A stretch of 57,048 bases of DNA from 66-474 sp036278635 (GTDB taxonomy: Bacteria; Pseudomonadota; Gammaproteobacteria; Xanthomonadales; Rhodanobacteraceae). Below the pieces are notes generated by a model. That model was not told where the DNA came from and made no database searches. It worked only from the letters and a program-made list of their open reading frames with translations. Of the stretch, positions 17,446 to 25,259 are shown in pieces (position 1 is the first letter of the stretch; every line of letters starts with the position of its first letter). Location: the NCBI GenBank assembly GCA_036278635.1, contig DASUKQ010000094.1, positions 1 through 57,048 on the forward strand, in the 5' to 3' direction. The translations under genes were made by a program, and so were the position numbers.

Positions 17446-18666
17446 ATGCAGCCCAGCCCGACCCAATTGCTGCGCAACCGGCTCCAGGAACTGCACAAGC
17501 GGATCGGCGGCGAACACTGGTTTCCGCACGTGCCGCTGGCCATCCTGCTCGGGCTCGGCGGACTGTGGCTGTTGCAGGCCGACCTCGGTCGGCACTGGCA
17601 GGACATCGTCGCGCGTTTGCTGGGCGGCGGCCAGGGACTGCATCCCGCACTGCTGCCGCCACTGCTGATCGGCGTCGGGATGCTGGTCATGGCGCTGGGG
17701 CTGCTGTTGCGCTCGCGGCTCGCGTGGGCGATGGCGCTGCTGCTGGCCGCGGCAGCCGCCGCCAGCATGTTTTTCGGCCACCATCCGCATGCCCACCTGC
17801 TGCTCGGTTATTTCGTCCTGATGCTCGCGCTGCTGGGATTCGCGTGGCGCCAGTTCGACCGGTCCAGCGTCGCCGCCAGCACCCTGTTCGCGCTGACCTC
17901 GGTCGTGATGCTGCTGATCTACGCGACCTTCGGCACCTTCTACCTCGGTTCGGATTTCAAGCCGCCCATCACCGACCTCGTCACCGCGCTGTACTACGCG
18001 ATGGTTACCATGAGCACGGTCGGTTATGGTGACATCATCCCGCAAACCGCCGAGGCGAAACTGTTTGCGGTGTCGATCATCGTGCTCGGCGTCGCGGTGT
18101 TCGCAACGTCGCTGACCGCGGTGATCGCACCGCTGGTGACCCGCAGTTTCCAACGCATCGTCGACAGGAAGGGTTCCCGTATGCTTCGCGAAAATCATTT
18201 CGTCGTCATCGGCGATTCGTCGCTGGCCCTCAACACGTGGCGCGAGTTGGCAAGCCGCGGGCAACCCGTCACCCGACTGCTGCGGCGGGAACCCGAAACG
18301 GGGCTGCCGGGGGACGTGGACGTCGTCATCGGTGAGTCCAGCGACGCGGACGTCCTGCGCAAGGCCGGCGCCGACAAGGCGCAGGCGGTGTTGGCGATGC
18401 TGGACGACGATTCCGAAAATGCGTTCGTGGTGCTGGCGGTCCGGGAACTGCGCGGCAGCGCGCGCACCGTCGCAGCGGTCAACGACGCCCACCATCTGGC
18501 GAGGGTGAAGCTGGTGCAGCCGGACGTGGTGATCGCGCCGCAGATCCTGGGAGGCGAGCTGGCGGCGATGCTGTTGAGCGGCGAGCCGGTGACCGCCGAT
18601 TTCATCATGCAACGCGTATTCCAGACGCGGGCGGGCGCGGACGCACAAACCCATAGTCCCGGCTGA
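17446..18666 (+). CDS. voltage-gated-type potassium channel with RCK/TrkA-N domain
   Basis: A 406-residue inner-membrane K+ channel of the E. coli Kch type. Several membrane helices precede a pore loop with the K+ selectivity filter TVGYGD (residues 191-196). The second half is an RCK/TrkA-N Rossmann domain (HFVVIGDSSLAL, DVDVVIGESSDADVLRKAGA, AVLAMLDDD), which binds nucleotide or cations and gates the pore. The glycine pattern of the Rossmann loop is GDSSLA rather than canonical GxGxxG, so NAD binding may be altered. Followed 38 bp later by an MscS channel gene, suggesting an osmotic-response pair. Confidence 0.92.
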   Translation: MQPSPTQLLRNRLQELHKRIGGEHWFPHVPLAILLGLGGLWLLQADLGRHWQDIVARLLGGGQGLHPALLPPLLIGVGMLVMALGLLLRSRLAWAMALLLAAAAAASMFFGHHPHAHLLLGYFVLMLALLGFAWRQFDRSSVAASTLFALTSVVMLLIYATFGTFYLGSDFKPPITDLVTALYYAMVTMSTVGYGDIIPQTAEAKLFAVSIIVLGVAVFATSLTAVIAPLVTRSFQRIVDRKGSRMLRENHFVVIGDSSLALNTWRELASRGQPVTRLLRREPETGLPGDVDVVIGESSDADVLRKAGADKAQAVLAMLDDDSENAFVVLAVRELRGSARTVAAVNDAHHLARVKLVQPDVVIAPQILGGELAAMLLSGEPVTADFIMQRVFQTRAGADAQTHSPG

Positions 18667-18703
18667 CGCACACCCGATCAACGACGGAGGCAACCACCCG
18701 ACG

Positions 18704-19813
18704 ATGGAACATTGGCTGCAACACACCGAATGGCTCGGCAATTCCATGCTCGCCTGGGCCATTGCTGCCGGCGGCGCACTGCTCGGCTACATCGTCGCGC
18801 AGGGCGTGGCCGCGTTGCTGGGCGCACGCCTCGCCCATCTCGCCCGCCGCACGCGACGACCCGGCATCACGATCGCCGCCGCGGTCGTCAAGGCCACCCG
18901 GGGCTGGCTGTTGCTGCTGATTGCCATTGCCGTGGCACTCGCATTCCTGCAGCTCGGCGACGCGGCGCCGGGGGCCAGGGGCCCGCACGACTACGTGCGG
19001 CTCGCGACGTGGGCGCTGGTCGGCATCCAGGTCGCGTTCTGGGTCAGCGCGCTGCTGGTGTCGGCGTTGCGCTACCCCGCAGAGCACGACAGGACGCACC
19101 ACCCCAACCCGGTGATGCTCGGGGTGCTCACCTGGGCCGTACAGTTCGTGGTGTGGATCACCCTGGTGCTGGCGTTGCTGGCCGGCGGGGGCGTCAACAT
19201 CACCGCGTTCGTCGCCAGCCTCGGCGTGGGCGGCGTGGCGGTCGCGCTGGCGCTGCAGAACGTGCTTGGCGACCTGTTCGCGTCGATCAGCATCGGGCTG
19301 GACAAGCCGTTCGAGGTCGGCGAATTCATCGCCTTCGGCGATGACCTCGGCACCGTCACCAAGGTCGGCGTCAAGTCCACCCGGATCCGCTCCCTGTCGG
19401 GCGAGGAACTCGCGATTGCGAATTCGGTGCTGTTGAAGGACCTGATCCACAACTACACGCGGATGCAGGAGCGCCGCGTGGTGTTCGGCTTCCGCGTGCC
19501 GTACGGCACCCCGGGCAAGGACCTCGAGGCGATCGCAGAGCGCACCCGCGCCATCATCACCGCCGAGGACAAGACGCGCCTCGATCGTGGCCACTTCCGC
19601 GCATTCGGCGATTGGGGTTTCGAGTTCGAATTCGTCTATTACGTGCTCGATCCTGGCTTCACCCTGTATTGCGACATCCAGCAGCGCATCAACCTCGAAA
19701 TCATCGACCTGCTGGAGCAACGCGACGTCGAATTCGCGATTCCTGCCCGCATGCTGCGGGCCCCCGGCTCGAACGACGCCGTCCTGCCGCCGGATCCCGC
19801 CGCCGCCGAATGA
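18704..19813 (+). CDS. mechanosensitive ion channel, MscS family
   Basis: A 369-residue channel that opens on membrane tension to release solutes at hypo-osmotic shock. Four to five membrane helices lead to the pore-lining helix (VASLGVGGVAVALALQN), which has the Gly/Ala packing typical of MscS TM3. The beta domain follows (DKPFEVGEFIAFGD, GTVTKVGVKSTRIR, NSVLLKDLIHNYTR), then an alpha/beta cytoplasmic domain ending at FAIPARML. Starts with an ATG preceded by GGAGG. Close downstream of the K+ channel gene, so probably co-transcribed. Confidence 0.93.
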   Translation: MEHWLQHTEWLGNSMLAWAIAAGGALLGYIVAQGVAALLGARLAHLARRTRRPGITIAAAVVKATRGWLLLLIAIAVALAFLQLGDAAPGARGPHDYVRLATWALVGIQVAFWVSALLVSALRYPAEHDRTHHPNPVMLGVLTWAVQFVVWITLVLALLAGGGVNITAFVASLGVGGVAVALALQNVLGDLFASISIGLDKPFEVGEFIAFGDDLGTVTKVGVKSTRIRSLSGEELAIANSVLLKDLIHNYTRMQERRVVFGFRVPYGTPGKDLEAIAERTRAIITAEDKTRLDRGHFRAFGDWGFEFEFVYYVLDPGFTLYCDIQQRINLEIIDLLEQRDVEFAIPARMLRAPGSNDAVLPPDPAAAE

Positions 19814-19953
19814 TTTTGCGGTGAACACGCCCCGCTGCCGGTGCGGGCGTGATCGTGACCGTTTCTACACACGGCGTGTCGATAATCATCCGGAACCGCC
19901 CGCTGCGTTGGCTGAACGTCCTTCGATCGGCGCAAACGCGGATGGAGTCCGGC

Positions 19954-20544
19954 ATGAACAGAACCGCAAACATTTCGGCACTGGGATACGGCGCATTTGC
20001 GGTGACCCTGTGGCTTGCGAGCATGGCTCCCGCCGACTGGTTCAGGCCGGACGAGAACGCCGTCCTGCTCCAGCCCCTGATGATCGTGCTCGGCGGTTGC
20101 GTCCTGGCGATCGCGGGAATCCTCAAGAGCCTGCGCGCGAACACCCTCGACACGGTGCTGTTCCTGGGCTTCGCGGCCTACTGGTGGGTGGCCGGGCTGG
20201 CGCAGCGCAGCCTGTCCGCGGGATTCGTCGAACCTTCGCAGGGCTGGCTGGGCTGGTATTACGTGGTGTGGGCCTTCCTTGCGTTTTGCATCTGGATCGC
20301 AGCCTGCAAGAATGGCGTGGCCCGCATGTTGTTCACGGCCGGCCTGTGCCTTGCGCTGCTCGCGTACGCGCTGGGCGCATGGATCCACCTCGACGCGTTG
20401 AACGTTCTGGGCGGCTACCTCGGTCTGGTCACCGCGGTTGTCGGCATCTATATCGCGGCCGCCGAGATGCTGAACGAGTTGTGCGGGCACATCGTGCTGC
20501 CGCTCGGTGAAACCACCCGCGACGGCGGTCCGCAGTCACCCTGA
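19954..20544 (+). CDS. GPR1/FUN34/YaaH-type membrane protein (acetate transporter family)
   Basis: A 196-residue protein with six membrane helices. The ATG at 19954 has GGAG six bases upstream. The N terminus (NISALGYGAFAVTLWLASM) matches the helix-1 region of the YaaH/SatP succinate-acetate family, though the usual NPAPLGL motif is degenerate, so transport function is not certain. The neighbouring PhaR/PhaB genes make a role in acetate or acetyl-CoA balance attractive, but this is inference. Confidence 0.65.
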   Translation: MNRTANISALGYGAFAVTLWLASMAPADWFRPDENAVLLQPLMIVLGGCVLAIAGILKSLRANTLDTVLFLGFAAYWWVAGLAQRSLSAGFVEPSQGWLGWYYVVWAFLAFCIWIAACKNGVARMLFTAGLCLALLAYALGAWIHLDALNVLGGYLGLVTAVVGIYIAAAEMLNELCGHIVLPLGETTRDGGPQSP

Positions 20545-20596
20545 GTGTATCGTGCCGGCGCTGGTGCGCTGCCGCACGCCGTGGTAGTTTTGCGGC

Positions 20597-21091
20597 ATGG
20601 CATCACCGCGCGTCATCAAGAAATACCCGAACCGCCGTCTCTACGACACGCGCGTTTCCAGCTACATCACGCTGGAAGAGGTGCGCCAGCTCGTGCTGTC
20701 CGGCGAGAACTTCGAGGTCCGGGACGCCAAGACCAACCAGGATCTGACCCGCGCGGTGCTGCTGCAGATCATCGCCGAGCACGAGCAGCACGGCCAGCCG
20801 ATCTTCTCGACCACGCTGCTCTCCCAGATCATCCGCTTCTATGGCGATGCCATGCAGGGCTTCGTGGGCGGCTATCTCGAGAACAGCCTCAAGGTGTTCC
20901 TGGAACAGCAGCACAAGTTCCGCGACCAGTTGAACAACCTCCTCGGCCAGACGCCGTGGTCGATGCTGAACGAGGTCACCGAGCGCAATCTCGAACTTTG
21001 GAAGTCGATGCAACCCGGCGCGGCACCCGACGCCAAGCCCGAGGCACCAGCCGATCCGGGTGAGGCCAAGCCCCGCAAAAAGCGCCGTTGA
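20597..21091 (+). CDS. phaR: polyhydroxyalkanoate synthesis repressor PhaR
   Basis: A 164-residue DNA-binding regulator of polyhydroxyalkanoate storage; it binds both PHA granules and promoter DNA of phasin genes. The N-terminal DNA-binding motif is unmistakable (IKKYPNRRLYDTRVSSYITL), followed by DLTRAVLLQII and FLEQQHKF of the granule-associated domain. The Lys/Arg/Pro-rich tail is typical. It directly precedes phaB, with 82 bp between, as in many PHA loci; phaA and phaC are not in the window. Confidence 0.95.
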   Translation: MASPRVIKKYPNRRLYDTRVSSYITLEEVRQLVLSGENFEVRDAKTNQDLTRAVLLQIIAEHEQHGQPIFSTTLLSQIIRFYGDAMQGFVGGYLENSLKVFLEQQHKFRDQLNNLLGQTPWSMLNEVTERNLELWKSMQPGAAPDAKPEAPADPGEAKPRKKRR

Positions 21092-21173
21092 CACCCCGTC
21101 CCGGGCTTCGTACCATCCCAATGATTGCTGCGGCGCAACACATGCCGCTGCGCCGCATTTCTCGGAGATTCCC

Positions 21174-21920
21174 ATGACAAAGCGTGTAGCCGTCGTGACC
21201 GGCGGCATCGGGGGGCTGGGTACGGCCATTTGCAAGCGACTTGCGCACGACGGGCGCCAGGTCATCGCCGCGGACCTCGGCAGCCGCCAGGACCGCCTCG
21301 CCGCGTTCCGCGAAGAAACGAAAGAGTACGACGGCAGCATCGTGTTCGCACCCGTTGACGTGGCGAGCTACGACGCTTGCGCCGATCTGGTCACCCACGT
21401 CGCCGATACCTGGGGCAGCGTCGACATCGTGGTCAATGCCGCCGGCATCACCCGCGACACCTCGCTGAAGAAAATGAGTCCGGACCAGTGGTCGGAACTG
21501 ATGAACGTCGACCTCGACAGCGTGTTCAACATGTGCCGCAACGTGGTGGACGGCATGTCCGGACGCGGCTTCGGCCGCATCGTCAACATCAGTTCGGTCA
21601 ACGGCCAGACCGGCCAGTTCGGCCAGACCAACTATTCCGCCGCCAAGGCCGGCATGCACGGTTTCACGATGGCATTGGCACGCGAAGTCGCGAAAAAAGG
21701 CGTCACCGTCAACAGCGTGTCGCCCGGCTATTGCGCCACCGAAATGGTGATGAAGGTCCCGGAGGACATCCGCGCCCAGATCGTCGCGCAGATTCCGGTC
21801 GGGCGCCTTGGTGAACCGTCGGAAATCGCGCGTACAGTCGCATTTCTCACCGCCGACGACGCCGGATTCATCACCGGCGCCAACATCCCGGTGAACGGCG
21901 GGTACTTCATGTCGTTCTGA
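21174..21920 (+). CDS. phaB: acetoacetyl-CoA reductase
   Basis: NADPH-dependent short-chain dehydrogenase reducing acetoacetyl-CoA to (R)-3-hydroxybutyryl-CoA, the second step of polyhydroxybutyrate synthesis. The 248-residue length and sequence match PhaB: cofactor motif TGGIGGLG (9-16), NAAG (88-91) and catalytic Ser140, Tyr154 and Lys158 (NISSVNGQTG, YSAAK). The PhaB-type end GGYFMSF is kept. The ATG at 21174 follows CGGAGA. FabG is the close alternative, but the PhaR neighbour favours PhaB. Confidence 0.93.
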   Translation: MTKRVAVVTGGIGGLGTAICKRLAHDGRQVIAADLGSRQDRLAAFREETKEYDGSIVFAPVDVASYDACADLVTHVADTWGSVDIVVNAAGITRDTSLKKMSPDQWSELMNVDLDSVFNMCRNVVDGMSGRGFGRIVNISSVNGQTGQFGQTNYSAAKAGMHGFTMALAREVAKKGVTVNSVSPGYCATEMVMKVPEDIRAQIVAQIPVGRLGEPSEIARTVAFLTADDAGFITGANIPVNGGYFMSF

Positions 21921-21922
21921 GG

Positions 21923-22031
21923 CAGGAGCGCACCTGCGCGCGATCGGACCATCGATCGCCGGCAGCCCGGTTCCTGCGAAAGGCGCGCAACGGGACGCAT
22001 CCGTTTGCAGGAGCGCGCCTGCTCGCGATAC
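21923..22031. repeat. two GTAG-type palindromic repeats downstream of phaB
   Basis: GCAGGAGCGCACCTGCGCGCGA just after the phaB stop and TTGCAGGAGCGCGCCTGCTCGCGA 80 bp later share the core AGGAGCGC-CCTGC-CGCGA with copies near 13560 and 32343. They lie head to tail and probably form stem-loops that protect the 3' end of the phaB mRNA. Confidence 0.6.
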
Positions 22032-22104
22032 GGATCACATGTCGCGCGCAGCGCGGCCGATCATCGGCGGGGATGACGATGGCGGCTTGCCATTGCGCGA
22101 GACG

Positions 22105-22131
22105 CAAAAAACCCCGGCACGCTGGCCGGGT
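22105..22131 (-). terminator. intrinsic terminator on the minus strand
   Basis: Read on the minus strand, CCCGGCCAGCGTGCCGGGG is directly followed by TTTTTT: a 6-bp G/C stem with a short loop and a U tract, a textbook intrinsic terminator. It belongs to a transcript coming from the glycine-zipper gene, whose stop is 217 bp upstream. Confidence 0.7.
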
Positions 22132-22347
22132 CTTCGTCGATCTGCGGAACACGAACGCGTGCGACGCCTGCCCGGCCGATTGTCCGGGCTCCGGCCCGGA
22201 TGCAACGGGGCGCCATCTTCGAGCAACTTCGTCCGGAGCAGCTGTTGTTGAACAGTCAGGCCATGGATGGGCGTCCTGATGTGCCATGCACGCAAGAAAC
22301 GACATGTAACCAAGGCTCGAACGAAGCAGCGATCAGGACGATCGCAC

Positions 22348-22881
22348 TCAGTCAGCCGGCGCGACGCTTACCCGGACCCGCAGGCGCTCGCCGGGATCGT
22401 ACGGCACCCGCGACATGTACACCTCGCCGCGATAGCGGTATTCGACGTCGTAGGCCACGATCTGCTGCTGGGGCGCGTAGTTGTCGACCGGGTGGCAGAC
22501 AGTTTGCTGGGTGGTGTAGTTTCGGTCGTGCGCCGCGGAAACACGATTGCCGATCGCGCCACCGGCCACGGCACCAGCCACGGTGGCCGCCTTGCGCCCG
22601 TCGCCCTTGCCGACGGTATTGCCGAGTACGCCGCCGACGATCGCACCCAGCACCGTTCCCCCGGTATGGTTGTCGTCGCGCCTGGTCACGGTCTGGGGAT
22701 AGCACTGTTGCTGCGGGGGCGCGGCCACCGTGGCATACACCGGATCCACCCGCAACACCTCCGCCCAGCCATAGCGGATATTGGCGGCCTGCGCCGAAGG
22801 AGCCGGCGGTGGCGGATAAGTTTGTGCATTCGCCGTTGCGGCAAAAGCCAGCAAAAGCGGCACAATCGGCATCTTGGACAT
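22348..22881 (-). CDS. glycine-zipper 2TM-domain envelope protein
   Basis: A 177-residue exported protein. The ATG at 22881 is preceded by GGGGGAAG and followed by a signal peptide (MPIVPLLLAFAATANA). The glycine-zipper domain is clear (TVLGAIVGGVLGNTVG, AATVAGAVAGGAIGN), the type found in 17-kDa surface antigen and YmgG/OsmB-like outer-membrane proteins. Flanking segments hold two Cys (QQCYPQTV, TVCHPVDN) and a C-terminal strand region (YDVEYRYRGEVYMSRV). Probably stabilises or inserts in the outer envelope. Divergent from cysS. Confidence 0.85.
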   Translation of the reverse strand: MSKMPIVPLLLAFAATANAQTYPPPPAPSAQAANIRYGWAEVLRVDPVYATVAAPPQQQCYPQTVTRRDDNHTGGTVLGAIVGGVLGNTVGKGDGRKAATVAGAVAGGAIGNRVSAAHDRNYTTQQTVCHPVDNYAPQQQIVAYDVEYRYRGEVYMSRVPYDPGERLRVRVSVAPAD

Positions 22882-22985
22882 GGCGCATCTTCCCCCGAAG
22901 TCTTGCGGGCCCACGGGCCATCCGGAAACTGGGACCCATTGGACCATCCTCATGCTGAATCAACGCTCAAGCAGTGAATGCAACC

Positions 22986-22994
22986 TGATAAAAT
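22986..22994 (+). promoter_or_regulatory. possible extended -10 promoter of cysS
   Basis: TGATAAAAT lies 40 bp before the cysS ATG in the only A/T-rich stretch of the intergenic region. It reads as an extended -10 (TG-N-TAAAAT); no good -35 box stands 17 bp upstream. The position gives a short leader of about 30 nt. Confidence 0.4.
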
Positions 22995-23034
22995 TGCTTG
23001 ATTATTTGCCAATTATCGACGCCGCAGTCCCGCA

Positions 23035-24417
23035 ATGACCCTGCGCCTCCACAACTCGCTGACCCGCCGCATCGAGCCGTTCGAGCCCGCCGATGCGGAG
23101 CGGGTGACGATGTATCTGTGCGGCCCCACCGTATACAGCTGCGTGCACATCGGCAACGCACGGGGACCGGTGGTATTCGACGTGCTGGCGGGCCTGTTGC
23201 GCCGGGAATATCCGAAGCTGGTGTATGTACGCAACATTACCGACGTCGACGACAAGATCAATGCCGCCGCGCGCGAGACGGGCGTCCCGATCGCGGCGAT
23301 CACCGGGAAGTACGCCGCGGTCTACCGCGAAGACATGGCGAAACTCGGCGTCGCAGCGCCGGACGTCGAACCGCTGGCCACGGAACACATCGGCCCCATC
23401 GTCGCGATGTGCGAGGCGCTGATCGCGTCCGGCCACGCCTACGTGGCCGACGGGCACGTGCTTTTCGACGTGGGCTCCTACCCCGACTACGGCGCACTGT
23501 CCGGTCGCGACACCGACGAGATGATCGCCGGCGCCCGCGTCGAAGTCGCGCCCTACAAACGCAACCCAACCGATTTCGTGTTGTGGAAGCCGTCCACGCC
23601 GGATTTGCCCGGCTGGGACAGTCCGTGGGGGCGCGGCCGACCGGGTTGGCACATCGAATGTTCGGCGATGGCGGCCGCGCACCTCGGCGAAACCATCGAC
23701 ATCCACGCCGGCGGCGTGGACCTGGTGTTCCCGCACCACGAAAACGAAATCGCGCAATCGACCTGTGCGCATGGTGGGAAGACCTTCTCGCGCTACTGGC
23801 TACACAACGGCATGCTGACCTTCGGCGGCGCCAAGATGAGCAAGTCGGTCGGCAACGTCAGGCAATTGCACGCCATGCTGCAACAGCATCCGCCCGAGGC
23901 AATCCGCTACGCATTGCTGAGCGCGCACTATCGGCAACCACTGGACTGGTCGGATGCGTTGATCGGGCAAAGCATCGCGACGCTGGATCGGCTGTATGGC
24001 GTGCTGCGCGACCTTTCCGATGTCGACGCAACCGCTGCCAACGGCGACATTCCGGAGAATCTCGAAAATGCGTTGCTGGACGACCTGAATACGCCGGAGG
24101 CCCTGGCGGAGCTGGCCAGGCTGGCGGACGCGGCGCGGCGAGCCGGATCGAGTGGGGAGCGCCGCCAAGCCAAGGCCGCGTTGCTCGCCGGCGGCGCGCT
24201 GCTGGGTTTGCTGCAGCAGGATCCGGAAGCATGGTTCAAGCGCGGCGCCGGAGAAGCGGATGCCGCACGCGTCGAAAGCCTGATCGAAGCCCGTCAAACC
24301 GCCCGCGCCGCCCACGACTTCGCGCGCGCCGACGCGATCCGCGACGAACTCGCGGCCATGGGCATCGCCATCGAGGATGGCCCGCAGGGCACGCGCTGGA
24401 AAGCGGCGGAACGCTGA
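23035..24417 (+). CDS. cysS: cysteine--tRNA ligase
   Basis: Class I aminoacyl-tRNA synthetase charging tRNA-Cys. A 460-residue protein with the Zn-binding Cys29 (YLCGPTVY), HIGN signature (38-41) as the HIGH variant usual in CysRS, the second Zn site in GWHIECSAMA with H-H-E-N (PHHENE), and KMSKS at 267-271. The C-terminal helical domain is full length. ATG at 23035; no strong Shine-Dalgarno. sufE follows 44 bp downstream. Confidence 0.98.
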   Translation: MTLRLHNSLTRRIEPFEPADAERVTMYLCGPTVYSCVHIGNARGPVVFDVLAGLLRREYPKLVYVRNITDVDDKINAAARETGVPIAAITGKYAAVYREDMAKLGVAAPDVEPLATEHIGPIVAMCEALIASGHAYVADGHVLFDVGSYPDYGALSGRDTDEMIAGARVEVAPYKRNPTDFVLWKPSTPDLPGWDSPWGRGRPGWHIECSAMAAAHLGETIDIHAGGVDLVFPHHENEIAQSTCAHGGKTFSRYWLHNGMLTFGGAKMSKSVGNVRQLHAMLQQHPPEAIRYALLSAHYRQPLDWSDALIGQSIATLDRLYGVLRDLSDVDATAANGDIPENLENALLDDLNTPEALAELARLADAARRAGSSGERRQAKAALLAGGALLGLLQQDPEAWFKRGAGEADAARVESLIEARQTARAAHDFARADAIRDELAAMGIAIEDGPQGTRWKAAER

Positions 24418-24461
24418 ACCGCCGTTCGACGCACCAGGCCATGCCGCGCGATAATCCGCAC

Positions 24462-24899
24462 ATGAACGATCTCGCCGTCAACACCGCCATCGATGCGCAA
24501 CGCGAAATCGTCGAGGAATTCGGTTTCTTCGACGACTGGACCGGGCGCTACCAGTACCTGATCGATGTCGGCCGCAAGCTGTCGCCACTGGCCGAGGGGG
24601 AAATGATCGACGCCAACAAGGTCGACGGTTGCCAGTCGCAGGTATGGATCGTGGTGACGGGGGACGCCGGCAAACTCGACCTGCGCGCGGCCAGCGATTC
24701 GGCCATCGTGTCGGGGCTGGTCGCCCTGCTCCTGCGCGTGTATTCGGGGCGCAGCGCGCGCGAAATCATCGATGCCGACCCGGCCTTCATCAACGCGATC
24801 GGGCTCGGCAAGCATCTGTCGCCGACCCGCTCCAACGGTCTCGCCTCGATGGTCAGGACCATCAAGGCCCATGCGGAACGCGCGCTGGCGCAAGGGTGA
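24462..24899 (+). CDS. sufE: cysteine desulfuration protein SufE
   Basis: Accepts sulfane sulfur from the SufS cysteine desulfurase and passes it on for Fe-S cluster assembly. 145 residues with the acceptor Cys57 in VDGCQSQVWI, and WTGRYQYLIDVGRKL in the N-terminal helix region. The start at 24462 is favoured over the ATG at 24441 because a GATAAT box ends 6 bp before it, suggesting a leaderless message; neither start has a Shine-Dalgarno. The distal 3' coding segment is partly duplicated in the array that follows. The rest of the suf system is outside the window. Confidence 0.93.
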   Translation: MNDLAVNTAIDAQREIVEEFGFFDDWTGRYQYLIDVGRKLSPLAEGEMIDANKVDGCQSQVWIVVTGDAGKLDLRAASDSAIVSGLVALLLRVYSGRSAREIIDADPAFINAIGLGKHLSPTRSNGLASMVRTIKAHAERALAQG

Positions 24900-24900
24900 C

Positions 24901-25250
24901 GTTGGGCTTCCGCCGATCAAGCCGGCGTCAACCCAACCTACAATTCATCCCGTTCCAACGGTCTTGCTGCATTGGCCTCCGCAGGTTGGGTTGAGCGGGC
25001 TCCATCCGCGAAACCCAACACATGTTGGCGAAGTGTTGGGCTTCCGCCGATAAAGCCGGCGTCAACCCAAGCTACAAACTGTCGCCCACCCGTTCCAACG
25101 GTCTTGCTGCATCGGCTTCCGCAGGTTGGGTTGAGCGGACTCCATCCGCGAAGCCCAACACATGTTGGCGAGATGTTGGGCTTCCGCCGATCAAGCCGGC
25201 GTCAACCCAACCTACAGAAGACCATGGATCCCGGCCTGCGCCGGGATGAC
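24901..25250. repeat. tandem array with GTTGGGTTGA-type repeats and copies of the sufE 3' end
   Basis: Three starts of the unit GTTGGGCTTCCGCCGAT lie at 24901, 25035 and 25175 (unit about 134-140 bp, third copy partial). Each full unit also has CGCAGGTTGGGTTGAGCGG and CCCAACACATGTTGGCGA. Within the units, 24949-24968 and 25079-25108 are near copies of sufE codons at 24816-24845. A TCCCGG-CCGGGA palindrome closes the array at 25224-25250. No coding function; it fills the whole gap between sufE and clpX. Confidence 0.8.
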
Positions 25251-25259
25251 GAAAACGCG

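Noticed and set aside
16750..18762. N-terminal extension of the minus-strand membrane protein
   Set aside because: Would cover Nudix and K+ channel genes in antisense; the ATG at 16749 has GAGGTG and starts a membrane protein.
24901..25216. CRISPR array
   Set aside because: Units are long (134-140 bp) with internal sub-repeats and no uniform 20-40 bp repeats or unique spacers; no cas genes.
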